Positions 1 through 6,795 of a DNA stretch of 7,151 nt are shown one piece after another. The stretch covers positions 1 through 7,151 of the forward strand of contig JAUXGC010000064.1 of assembly GCA_030622375.1 (NCBI GenBank), read 5' to 3'. Made by a program: the position numbers and the translations under genes. How positions within the stretch are numbered: position 1 is the stretch's first letter; each line of letters begins with the position of its first letter. Origin of the DNA: Sulfurovum sp. (lineage in GTDB: Bacteria > Campylobacterota > Campylobacteria > Campylobacterales > Sulfurovaceae). The notes below the pieces were generated by a model. It was not told the origin of the DNA, did no database searches, and was given only the letters and a program-made list of their open reading frames with translations.

Positions 1-592
1 AGAAATTCTTGCAACTGAAGTCGTGAAGCAGATTAAACCATTACTTAAAGAATTTGAAAAAGAGGGTGTTACTGTTATTATTAAAGGCGAAGAGAAAGAG
101 ACTAGAAAGATGAAAGATGAGATGACACAAGCAGCCGTCATAGCTATATTTTTAATTTTTCTAACACTAGTGTGGATGTTTAACTCTTTATGGTTGCCAC
201 TCATTGTTATCTCAACTATACCCCTATCTGTATTAGGAGCCCTAGTGGGCACTTATATTTTAGGATTAAACCTCTCTTCTCCAGGTGCTATGGGCATTGT
301 GGGTCTTGCTGGAGTTGTGGTGAATGATGGTTTGATTATGTTAGATTTCATTAAAGGGAGCAAGAGTTATGAGGAGATTTCCCAAAAAGCAAAAATGAGA
401 CTACGACCTATACTGTTAACATCTGCTACTACAGTTCTAGGGCTATCTACCCTAATGTTTTTTGCTAGTGGACAAGCACTTATTTTGAAACCTATGGCAG
501 TTTCACTTGGCTTCGGTGTCGCTTGGGCAACTGTGCTAAACCTCTACTATGTACCTCTGATGTATGCTGTGTTTTATAGGGTGAAAGAGTAA
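1..592 (+). CDS. RND-family efflux transporter, C-terminal part (5' end outside window)
   Basis: C-terminal 196 residues of a resistance-nodulation-division (AcrB/HAE1-like) inner-membrane exporter. The reading frame is open from base 2. The GTG at 23 is an internal valine, not a start, because in-frame codons continue upstream of it. A short soluble stretch (about residues 1-43) is the end of the second periplasmic loop. Five hydrophobic helices follow at about 44-60, 64-88, 95-117, 137-154 and 164-191, matching TM8-TM12 of the family. Signatures seen are VVVNDGLIMLDFI in the TM10 equivalent and RLRPILLTSATTVLGL leading into the TM11 equivalent. Members use the proton gradient to export drugs, metals or metabolites, usually with a periplasmic adaptor and an outer-membrane channel; the substrate cannot be read from this fragment. 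At the position of AcrB Lys940 an Asn appears to be present. The family is secure; the specific role is unknown. Confidence 0.9.
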   Translation, partial: EILATEVVKQIKPLLKEFEKEGVTVIIKGEEKETRKMKDEMTQAAVIAIFLIFLTLVWMFNSLWLPLIVISTIPLSVLGALVGTYILGLNLSSPGAMGIVGLAGVVVNDGLIMLDFIKGSKSYEEISQKAKMRLRPILLTSATTVLGLSTLMFFASGQALILKPMAVSLGFGVAWATVLNLYYVPLMYAVFYRVKE

Positions 593-617
593 GTCGATAA
601 GATTAACATTGTTTAGC

Positions 618-623
618 TATAAT
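618..623 (+). promoter_or_regulatory. Putative sigma-70 promoter -10 box for the prenyl synthase-hem operon
   Basis: The sequence GCTATAAT (616-623) contains a perfect TATAAT and fits the extended gnTAnAAT -10 element described for Campylobacter and Helicobacter sigma-70 promoters. The hexamer 17 bp upstream (595-600, CGATAA) is a poor -35, which is usual in these bacteria, where a -35 box is weak or absent. Transcription would start near 630 and give a leader of about 55 nt. It lies in the only sizeable gap (593-684) before the tightly packed genes, so it is the natural operon promoter. Inferred from sequence only. Confidence 0.6.
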
Positions 624-675
624 AATTTCCTTAGATAAAAATAACAGAGGTAATAATAGTTACTCAGGGAGAAGT

Positions 676-679
676 AGGA
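676..679 (+). promoter_or_regulatory. Shine-Dalgarno site of the prenyl synthase gene
   Basis: AGGA, in the context GTAGGAAAGAG, lies 5 nt before the ATG at 685. This supports that start, which also places the conserved GKRLR motif at a normal distance from the N-terminus. Confidence 0.6.
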
Positions 680-684
680 AAGAG

Positions 685-1581
685 ATGTTAAGTGCCGTTG
701 AGAGAAAAATAGAACAGTTTGTAAATGATCTTGATGATAAAGAAGTTTTAGGGCTTTACAGAAAGCTTCCTCATGGAAAAAGACTTAGAGCAAAACTCAT
801 TTTGAAGATAGCCGGCAATAGTTTGCCTGCTATAAAGACAGCAGCAATAGTTGAGATGATACATGCAGCCAGCCTTTTGCATGATGATGTCATAGATGAT
901 GCCTATGCACGCCGCAATAAACCCTCTATCAATGCACTTTATGGAAACAAAACAGCCATTATGTTGGGGGACATTCTCTACTCTAAAGGTTTCTTGGAGT
1001 TAAACAATATTGGTCCACAAGTATCAAAAATAGTCTCCAATGCAGTTGTACAGCTTAGCCTTGGAGAACTTAAAGACGTTTCACTTTCTAAAACATTTAA
1101 TATAGATAGGGAGATCTATCTTAAAATGATTTACCAAAAGACAGCTTCACTTATGGAAGCTACTGCTGGAGCTGCTGCAGTGTTGGCAGGGAAAAATAAG
1201 ATACCTTATATGAGATATGGTAGAAATTTAGGTATAGCTTTTCAAATGATAGATGATATACTAGATATTACAATGGACTCTGAAACCTTGGGTAAACCAG
1301 CACTTCATGATTTTGAAGAGGGTAAAACTACACTACCATATATCTATCTGTATGAAGTGTTAGATGCAGAGGAGAAAATAATATTGAAGTCACTGCATAC
1401 GAAGAGACTTTCTAAAAATGAAGAGATGTGGATTAAAGTTAAGATGCAAGAACATGGAGTTATACAAAAGAACTATATGGAAGCAAAAGTGTTAGTTGAA
1501 GAGGCTATCTCTTTAATGAATGCACAGGGTGAAGATGCACTAAGCAGTATAGCAATGGCAATGATAGAGAGGGACTTTTAA
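685..1581 (+). CDS. ispB: Long-chain trans-polyprenyl-diphosphate synthase
   Basis: Cytosolic enzyme that extends an allylic diphosphate with isopentenyl diphosphate units to make the prenyl tail of the respiratory quinone. The 298-residue protein shows the family landmarks in order: GKRLR (31-35), the first Asp-rich motif DDVID (67-71) followed by R76-R77, KTAS (152-155), FQMIDDILD with the second Asp-rich motif (186-194), and the GKP...EGKTTLP region (203-218). The residue five places before the first Asp motif is a small Ala (A62, in ASLLHDD), as in octaprenyl/IspB-type enzymes, rather than the aromatic residue of short-chain farnesyl synthases, so a long product is inferred. Campylobacterota generally use menaquinone-6, so the product could be hexaprenyl rather than octaprenyl diphosphate; the symbol is by homology. 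Slightly shorter than E. coli IspB (323 residues). The stop TAA shares one base with the hemA start (TAATG), indicating translational coupling. Confidence 0.9.
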   Translation: MLSAVERKIEQFVNDLDDKEVLGLYRKLPHGKRLRAKLILKIAGNSLPAIKTAAIVEMIHAASLLHDDVIDDAYARRNKPSINALYGNKTAIMLGDILYSKGFLELNNIGPQVSKIVSNAVVQLSLGELKDVSLSKTFNIDREIYLKMIYQKTASLMEATAGAAAVLAGKNKIPYMRYGRNLGIAFQMIDDILDITMDSETLGKPALHDFEEGKTTLPYIYLYEVLDAEEKIILKSLHTKRLSKNEEMWIKVKMQEHGVIQKNYMEAKVLVEEAISLMNAQGEDALSSIAMAMIERDF

Positions 1582-2888
1582 TGTATTATCAGGTTGTGAG
1601 TTTTTCTCATAAAAATTGTGACCAAGCCATGAGAGAGAAATTGGCTTTTTCTAATGATGAAGAGAAAAAAGTTTTACTCAACCAGTTGGTTGGGTTTGAG
1701 TTTGTTTATGAAGCTTTTGTTATCTCTACTTGTAATCGTGTTGATATTATACTTGCAACTAGAGATAATTTTTCAAGCTATCATGCAGTGCTTGGACTGA
1801 TGAGTCAAAAGAGTGATTTGAATTTTTATGAACTTAAAACTGCTGCAAGACGTTATGATGATGAAGAGGCAGTAGAGTATCTGTTTTTGGTTGTATCTTC
1901 TTTGGATTCATTGGTTGTAGGTGAGTCTCAAATCACAGGACAGGCAAAAGAGGCATTTAAATTTTCTTTTGAAAATGGTACAGCAGGACGAAAGCTCAAT
2001 CGTATGCTCTCTTATGCAATCAAGTGTGCAGCTGAGGTTAGAAATGCAACCAATATTTCGCAAAATCCTATATCGATAGCTTCTGTTGCAGTTGCTCAGG
2101 CACATAAGCTTTTAGGTGAAAATATGCAGGGAATGAAAGGCATTGTTGTGGGTGCTGGTGATATGGGCGTGCTTGCGGTCAAGCATTTGCTTAGAGTAGG
2201 GTGTGATGTAGTTCTTATAGGACGTGACCTTAAAAAAGTACAAGCTGTGGCAGAGAGTCTAGGTGAAAATGTAGAAGCAGACACTATGGATCAGCTTCCT
2301 AAATACATAAATAGATATCGTTTGCTATTTTCTGCTACCTCTTCAAAAGAGCCAGTAATTACAAAAGAACTTATAGAAAACAAGACACTGCCAAGACACT
2401 GGTTCGATATGGCAATCCCTCGTGATATAGAAGATATGGATTTGGAGAAGTTGCATCTTTTTCGTATAGATGATTTGCGTAGTATTTCAAATGATAATCA
2501 TGCTTTGCGTGAAGAGCAGGCGGTTATAGCATCTGAAATAGTCAGTAGATATACAGAAGAGTTTTATACATGGCTTAGAGCTCTCTCTGTAGAGCCTGTT
2601 ATTAAGCAAATGAGAGAGCATGTTTCAGAAGCAATCGATAAAGAGATGCATAGAGCTATACAAAAAGGTTTTTTACCAGTAGAGAATGAAGCAAATGTGC
2701 GAAAAATGGCAGAACAGATGTTTAATCGTTTCTTGCACGACCCTACACAAAACCTCAGAAGCTCTTCTGTAGAGAAAAAAAATGCGAACTGTATTGAGGC
2801 GGTAAAAAGAATGTTCAATATAGATACTGAACATATTGACTTTAAGCAGTATAAAAATGATCACCATACAAAAGGATACAGTGCGTGA
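1581..2888 (+). CDS. hemA: Glutamyl-tRNA reductase
   Basis: First committed enzyme of C5-pathway tetrapyrrole synthesis: it reduces the glutamate of Glu-tRNA(Glu) with NADPH to glutamate-1-semialdehyde, the precursor of 5-aminolevulinate. Length (435 residues) is normal. The catalytic domain has the nucleophile C51 in STCNR (49-53) and the block [15 protein letters not shown] (107-121). The NADPH-binding domain has GAGDMG (191-196), and [10 protein letters not shown] (275-284) is also family-typical. The C-terminal helical dimerisation domain ends with LHDPTQNLR (385-393). No key residue is missing. The start is supported by AGAGG at 1568-1572, 8 nt upstream, and by the one-base overlap with the preceding stop. 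The 3' end overlaps the proS start by 4 nt (GTGA). Grouping with hemC downstream places both in one haem-biosynthesis operon. Presence of this enzyme means ALA is made from glutamate, not from glycine and succinyl-CoA. Confidence 0.97.
   Translation: MYYQVVSFSHKNCDQAMREKLAFSNDEEKKVLLNQLVGFEFVYEAFVISTCNRVDIILATRDNFSSYHAVLGLMSQKSDLNFYELKTAARRYDDEEAVEYLFLVVSSLDSLVVGESQITGQAKEAFKFSFENGTAGRKLNRMLSYAIKCAAEVRNATNISQNPISIASVAVAQAHKLLGENMQGMKGIVVGAGDMGVLAVKHLLRVGCDVVLIGRDLKKVQAVAESLGENVEADTMDQLPKYINRYRLLFSATSSKEPVITKELIENKTLPRHWFDMAIPRDIEDMDLEKLHLFRIDDLRSISNDNHALREEQAVIASEIVSRYTEEFYTWLRALSVEPVIKQMREHVSEAIDKEMHRAIQKGFLPVENEANVRKMAEQMFNRFLHDPTQNLRSSSVEKKNANCIEAVKRMFNIDTEHIDFKQYKNDHHTKGYSA
2872..2876 (+). 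promoter_or_regulatory. Shine-Dalgarno site deciding the GTG start of proS
   Basis: AAGGA inside the hemA 3' end lies 8 nt before the GTG at 2885. It supports this non-ATG start, which overlaps the hemA stop as GTGA. The encoded N-terminus ([13 protein letters not shown]) has the length and sequence expected for bacterial prolyl-tRNA synthetases, so no upstream start is needed. Confidence 0.65.
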
Positions 2889-4594
2889 GATTTTCAAAAC
2901 TATTAATCCCTACTACCAAAGAGACCCCAAATGATGCAACATTGGCAAGCCATATTTATCTGATACGAGCGGGTTTTATCCAGTCTGTAGGCGGAAGTGG
3001 GCTTTATAACTTTTTACCATTGGGTAAAAAAGTATTGGACAAAGTACGTGAAGTAGTTAAAGATGAGTTAGACAAAGCAAACTGCCAAGAGGTTAGTTTA
3101 AGCTTTGTTACTCCTGCCTCACTCTGGCAAGAGAGTGGACGTTTTGAAAAGTATGGCAAAGAGCTTTTACGTTTTAAAGATCGTAAAAACAATAATTTTA
3201 TTTTAGGACCTACGCATGAAGAGATGATGGTAAATCTTGCAAGACAAACAGTAAAAAGTTACAAACAACTACCATTAAATCTCTATCAGATAAACCTTAA
3301 ATTTCGTGATGAAATAAGACCTCGTTTTGGCTTGATGCGTGGACGTGAGTTTCTAATGAAAGATGGGTATAGTTTTCATGCATCAAATGAAGATTTGCAA
3401 CGCGAATTTGCATTAATGGAAGAGACATACCGAAAGATATTCTCACGCTTGGGACTGGATTTTAGAGTAGTTGAAGCAGATTCTGGTGCGATAGGTGGTA
3501 GCGGGAGCAAAGAGTTTATGGTGCTCGCTGACTCTGGTGAAGATACTATTGTTGTGTGCGACAGTTGTGAATATGGTGCAAATATAGAAGCAGCCATAAG
3601 GAAAGAGAAAACTTGTGTAACAGAAGCACCAGAAGCTATTTTTTCAAAGTTCAATACCCCAGAGACGAAAACTATAGAAGCTTTAAGTAGTTTTTTTAAA
3701 GTTGACTCACATTATCTCGTTAAAACAGTAGCAAAAAAAGCAATTTTTGATGAAGGGAAAACCGCAGTAGTACTTTTTGCCCTAAGGGGTTCAGATGAAC
3801 TTCAAGAGGTAAAAGCATGTAATGCTGTGGGTGCCAATGATTTGTTAGATATTGATGAAGATGAATTGACTAAGGCGGGACTTGTTGCTGGATATATGGG
3901 TCCTACAGTAGTGCCAGAAGGTGTAGGTGTTGTATTGGACAACTCTCTTAAGGAAGCTACTTCTATGATATGTGGAGCCAATGAGAAGGATTATCATCTT
4001 GTAGGCAATAGTTTCAAGGGAGTTAAAGCCAACTATCAAGATATTGTAGCCGTACAAGAAGGGGATTTATGTTTATATTGTGCAAAACCTTTACGCTATA
4101 CCAAAGGGATAGAGGTAGGGCATATCTTCCAACTTGGTACGCAATACTCTAAACCACTAGGAGCCAATTTTCTGGATGAAAATGGCAAAGCACAACCTAT
4201 GATTATGGGTACTTATGGCATAGGTGTAAGTCGTCTGCTTGCCGCCATTATAGAACAAAATCATGACGATAAAGGGTGTATTTGGACAAAAGAGTCTGCA
4301 CCTTTTGATGTGCACATTATCATTTCAAATATAAAAGATGAGGCTCAAGTAAATATAGGTGAAAAACTCTATAGAGAGTTAAGCAATAAAGGACTGGATG
4401 TTCTGCTTGATGATAGAAAAGATAGATTTGGAGCCAAAATAAAAGATTACGAACTTTTAGGTGTCCCTTATGGAGTAATTATAGGTAAAAAACTTCAAGA
4501 TGGACTTGTTGAACTTGTATGTAGAGATGGACTTGCAAAAGAGGAAGTTCTAGAAAATAGTATCTTAGATGCAGTGCTTCAAAAGGTTTTGTAG
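2885..4594 (+). CDS. proS: Prolyl-tRNA synthetase (bacterial type with editing insertion)
   Basis: Charges tRNA(Pro) with proline in the cytosol. The 569 residues compare with 572 in E. coli. The class II catalytic core shows TPASLW (76-81), GPTHEE (108-113), motif 2 [17 protein letters not shown] (140-156), and motif 3 GTYGIGVSR (442-450). Between motifs 2 and 3, roughly residues 224-407, lies the INS domain that hydrolyses mischarged Ala-tRNA(Pro). Its HYLVKT segment (276-281) carries K280, the probable counterpart of the E. coli editing residue K279. The anticodon-binding domain starts near 474 and includes [18 protein letters not shown] (509-526). Two CxxC pairs, C225/C228 and C396/C399, bracket the INS domain and might bind zinc (inference). 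The gene begins with GTG overlapping the hemA stop and ends directly against the next ATG, so it is an internal operon gene. The hemA-proS pairing recurs in Campylobacterota and is not a special feature of this strain. Confidence 0.97.
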   Translation: MRFSKLLIPTTKETPNDATLASHIYLIRAGFIQSVGGSGLYNFLPLGKKVLDKVREVVKDELDKANCQEVSLSFVTPASLWQESGRFEKYGKELLRFKDRKNNNFILGPTHEEMMVNLARQTVKSYKQLPLNLYQINLKFRDEIRPRFGLMRGREFLMKDGYSFHASNEDLQREFALMEETYRKIFSRLGLDFRVVEADSGAIGGSGSKEFMVLADSGEDTIVVCDSCEYGANIEAAIRKEKTCVTEAPEAIFSKFNTPETKTIEALSSFFKVDSHYLVKTVAKKAIFDEGKTAVVLFALRGSDELQEVKACNAVGANDLLDIDEDELTKAGLVAGYMGPTVVPEGVGVVLDNSLKEATSMICGANEKDYHLVGNSFKGVKANYQDIVAVQEGDLCLYCAKPLRYTKGIEVGHIFQLGTQYSKPLGANFLDENGKAQPMIMGTYGIGVSRLLAAIIEQNHDDKGCIWTKESAPFDVHIIISNIKDEAQVNIGEKLYRELSNKGLDVLLDDRKDRFGAKIKDYELLGVPYGVIIGKKLQDGLVELVCRDGLAKEEVLENSILDAVLQKVL

Positions 4595-5017
4595 ATGATT
4601 TTTGTTGCTATACCAATTTTCTTTTTAGAGCTATTTCTCTCTTTGAAAGTAGGAGAAAATATAGGTTTTGTGTGGTCTACACTATGGATAGTATTTACTA
4701 TAATTATAGGCGTTAATTTGCTCAGGTCTTCCCCTTTGGCACTGATGGGAAACTTAAGTTCCGTATCTCAAGGCAAGTTAAGTATGAAGAGTTTTCAAAA
4801 TGCAAGTACAGCCTATCTTTTAGGTGCAATGATGCTTATTGTTCCAGGGGTATTGACTGACTTTTTGGGACTACTATTGCTTAGTTACACAGTCTATTTA
4901 CAATTTGTTGCTAAAATAACACCCGAACAAACAAAATTTAATACAAAAAAAGGAGATGACGATGTCATTGACGTTGAAATTATTGATGAGCATACTGATA
5001 CTCTCAGTAACCCTTAG
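4595..5017 (+). CDS. FxsA-family inner-membrane protein
   Basis: A 140-residue membrane protein of the FxsA family. The prototype was named for suppressing F-exclusion of phage T7 when overproduced in E. coli; its biochemical role is unknown. Features seen: a hydrophobic N-terminus (1-17), a second helix (about 22-43) ending in NLLRSSPLA, a loop with QGKLS (59-63), and the diagnostic IVPGVLTDFLGLLLL stretch (82-96) with a hydrophobic run on to about 105. A polar tail ends in DDVIDVEIIDEH, the kind of acidic tail seen in this family. It starts at the base after the proS stop (no spacer), with AAAAGG at 4581-4586 as ribosome site. C. jejuni has an integral membrane protein in the same slot (Cj0544), which supports orthology. 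The last 56 nt (4962-5017) also encode the signal peptide of the next gene in another frame. Family assignment is good; function is open. Confidence 0.82.
   Translation: MIFVAIPIFFLELFLSLKVGENIGFVWSTLWIVFTIIIGVNLLRSSPLALMGNLSSVSQGKLSMKSFQNASTAYLLGAMMLIVPGVLTDFLGLLLLSYTVYLQFVAKITPEQTKFNTKKGDDDVIDVEIIDEHTDTLSNP
4950..4955 (+). promoter_or_regulatory. Shine-Dalgarno site deciding the start of the Dsb-like gene
   Basis: AAGGAG, preceded by a run of A, is the strongest ribosome site in the window. It abuts an ATG at 4956 with no spacer, which is too close, and lies 6 nt before the ATG at 4962, an ideal distance. The later ATG is therefore the preferred start. The site lies inside the fxsA coding sequence. 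Confidence 0.75.
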
Positions 5018-5795
5018 TGCAGAGGCGCAACCAGATAACAAGTTACTACTAAAGTATGTAAAGAGATCAGTTGTAAAAAATCCAGAAGTAAAAGTGAATG
5101 GCATTACTGTGATTGAATCTAAAACAGTAAAAGAGTTACCAGGGTGGAAAGTACTGTTAACAAATATGGATTTAACATACCAAGATAGAGAGATTAGTGC
5201 TCCTGAGATTATATTTTTTAAAGATGGACTTTTTACAGGTCACTTGATTGATATGAAAACAGGGAATGATTATCGTAATGAAATTAAACCAACTGTACCT
5301 AAAAGTATATACAATGATGAGCATCTTCTTTTTGGTAATAAAAATGCAAAACATAAAGTGGTCATCTTCTCTGACCCTCAATGTCCATTTTGTCAAGAGT
5401 TAGTACCGGAAATCTTTAAAGCCGCACGAGAGAACCCTGCAAAATTAGTAGTATATTATTACCATTTACCACTCTTGAGTCTTCATCCTGTTTCTGATGT
5501 GATTACGCGTATCATGCATGTAGCACAGCATGAAGGTAGGGCAGATATGGTAGAAAAGATATATTCACTTAAAATAGACCCAAGAGAGACCAATGCTGGC
5601 AAAATTATCAAAGCAGTAAAAAAATATGCCGACTATAGTGTAACTGAAGCTCAAATTAATACAAAAAAAGTAAAAGCTGCAATGGAGGCTGATGCAAAAA
5701 CTGCAAGTAAAATGATGGTTTCTGGCACACCAACAGTTTATATTGACGGTGAGTGGGATAAAATGAGAACTGGTTACGAGAAACTTATTAAATAA
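4962..5795 (+). CDS. Exported DsbC/DsbG-like thiol:disulfide oxidoreductase (CPFC active site)
   Basis: Predicted periplasmic protein of 277 residues. A Sec signal peptide is visible: K6, a hydrophobic run LLMSILILSVTL (7-18), and a signal-peptidase site AEA|Q after residue 22. A region of about 90 residues (24-115) without cysteine resembles the N-terminal dimerisation part of two-domain Dsb proteins. It is followed by a thioredoxin-fold domain (about 116-277) with VVIFSDPQCPFCQELVPE, catalytic C141/C144, a helical insertion, and the cis-proline loop SGTPTVYIDG (P257 preceded by T256). C141 and C144 are the only cysteines. It could be an isomerase/reductase (DsbC-like) or an oxidase; the sequence alone does not decide, and a redox partner is not in view. 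The ATG at 4962 is chosen over 4956 because of ribosome-site spacing. It overlaps fxsA by 56 nt and lies 16 nt before hemC, so it is cotranscribed with haem genes; a role in apocytochrome c thiol handling is conjecture. Confidence 0.85.
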   Translation: MSLTLKLLMSILILSVTLSAEAQPDNKLLLKYVKRSVVKNPEVKVNGITVIESKTVKELPGWKVLLTNMDLTYQDREISAPEIIFFKDGLFTGHLIDMKTGNDYRNEIKPTVPKSIYNDEHLLFGNKNAKHKVVIFSDPQCPFCQELVPEIFKAARENPAKLVVYYYHLPLLSLHPVSDVITRIMHVAQHEGRADMVEKIYSLKIDPRETNAGKIIKAVKKYADYSVTEAQINTKKVKAAMEADAKTASKMMVSGTPTVYIDGEWDKMRTGYEKLIK

Positions 5796-5811
5796 AAACT
5801 AAAGAAGCAGT

Positions 5812-6765
5812 GTGGAAAAATTAATCATAGCAACTAGAGCAAGTAATCTTGCTCTATGGCAGGCATATCATATTAAAGCAAGAATTGAAACTTCATTTCC
5901 AGAAGTTACAGTTGAGCTTAATGAAATCGTTTCAAAGGGTGATAAAATACTCGACAAGCCATTGGCACTAATAGGTGGAAAAGGGCATTTTACTAAAGAA
6001 CTTGAAGATGAAATGCTTTTAGGTAATGCACATCTTGCAGTACACTCACTCAAAGATGTACCTACCTATATCCCCGAAGGTTTAGAACTTTGTGCTATTA
6101 CGACACGACAAGACCAGAGTGATGTACTGCTTTCTCATACCTATAAAAATTTAGATGAACTCCCGATTGGTGCAACAATAGGAACCACAAGTCTTAGAAG
6201 GCGTATGCAACTCTTAGAACAGCGTCCAGACCTCAAAGTCAAAGAACTTAGAGGTAATGTTAACACACGGCTTAGAAAGCTAAAAGAGGGGCAGTATGAT
6301 GCTATTATTCTTGCATACATTGGTCTTTACAGACTTGATTTGCTTAAGGATATCCCTTATGTTGAAAAACTAGACTTTTTTATACCGCCTATGGGTCAAG
6401 CCTCACTAGGCATAGAGATTGTAAGTTCTAATGACAGAATACGCGAAATTGCCATGACTCTGAACAATGAAAACTCTTTCATCTGTACAAAACTTGAACG
6501 TGATTTTGTCTCTAAAATAGGTGCTGGATGCTCTGCTCCTGTTGCCGTAAATGCAATTATTGATGGTAAAAATATAACGATTAAAGCGATGCTTGGTTAC
6601 CCAGACGGAACACATATTATGCATAGAGAACTTACCTCTTTAGTAACCAAAAGCGATACGCTTGGTAAACTACTAGCAACTGAAATGATAGCTGATGGTG
6701 CTTTGGATGTACTTGCTAAAGCTGAAGAGATTGCCTTTAAGGATGAGATGCCTCAAAGGCTATAA
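5812..6765 (+). CDS. hemC: Hydroxymethylbilane synthase (porphobilinogen deaminase)
   Basis: Cytosolic enzyme that condenses four porphobilinogen molecules into hydroxymethylbilane during haem synthesis. The 317 residues match the family length. Landmarks: TRASNLALWQA (8-18), GGKGHFTKELEDEML (55-69), AVHSLKDVP (77-85) with the catalytic Asp at D83, GTTSLRRR (124-131), LRGNVNTRLRKL (147-158 region), and IGAGCSAPVAVNA with C240, which carries the dipyrromethane cofactor. The segment MGQASLGIE (194-202) has Ala where many homologues read GQGALGIE, and GHF (58-60) replaces the common GLF; both look tolerable. The start codon is GTG at 5812 with a weak purine-rich ribosome site (AAGAAG, 5802-5807). 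The 16-nt gap to the Dsb-like gene indicates the same transcript. No terminator is evident after the stop. Confidence 0.96.
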   Translation: MEKLIIATRASNLALWQAYHIKARIETSFPEVTVELNEIVSKGDKILDKPLALIGGKGHFTKELEDEMLLGNAHLAVHSLKDVPTYIPEGLELCAITTRQDQSDVLLSHTYKNLDELPIGATIGTTSLRRRMQLLEQRPDLKVKELRGNVNTRLRKLKEGQYDAIILAYIGLYRLDLLKDIPYVEKLDFFIPPMGQASLGIEIVSSNDRIREIAMTLNNENSFICTKLERDFVSKIGAGCSAPVAVNAIIDGKNITIKAMLGYPDGTHIMHRELTSLVTKSDTLGKLLATEMIADGALDVLAKAEEIAFKDEMPQRL

Positions 6766-6795
6766 GTCTTTAATAGTAAAAAAGAGAAATAAAAA

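Noticed and set aside
23..25. GTG at 23 as start codon of the RND protein
   Set aside because: The frame is open to the window edge upstream, and the encoded protein covers only the last five helices of a roughly 1000-residue family, so the gene clearly begins outside the window.
1908..2818. Minus-strand open frames opposite hemA
   Set aside because: They are antisense to a full-length, motif-complete HemA, and their cysteine- and serine-rich translations look like reverse-complement artefacts.
4956..4958. ATG at 4956 as start of the Dsb-like protein
   Set aside because: It abuts the AAGGAG ribosome site with zero spacing; ATG 4962 has a 6-nt spacer and gives an equally good signal peptide.
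6733..6760. Inverted repeat GCCTTT...AAAGGC at the end of hemC as a possible terminator
   Set aside because: The 16-nt loop is long for a 6-bp stem, the repeat lies inside the coding sequence, and no T-run follows.
6759..6766. GCTATAAG overlapping the hemC stop as a -10 box for the lipoprotein gene
   Set aside because: One mismatch to the -10 consensus, no -35, and AT-rich DNA gives such matches by chance. Possible but not supported enough to annotate.
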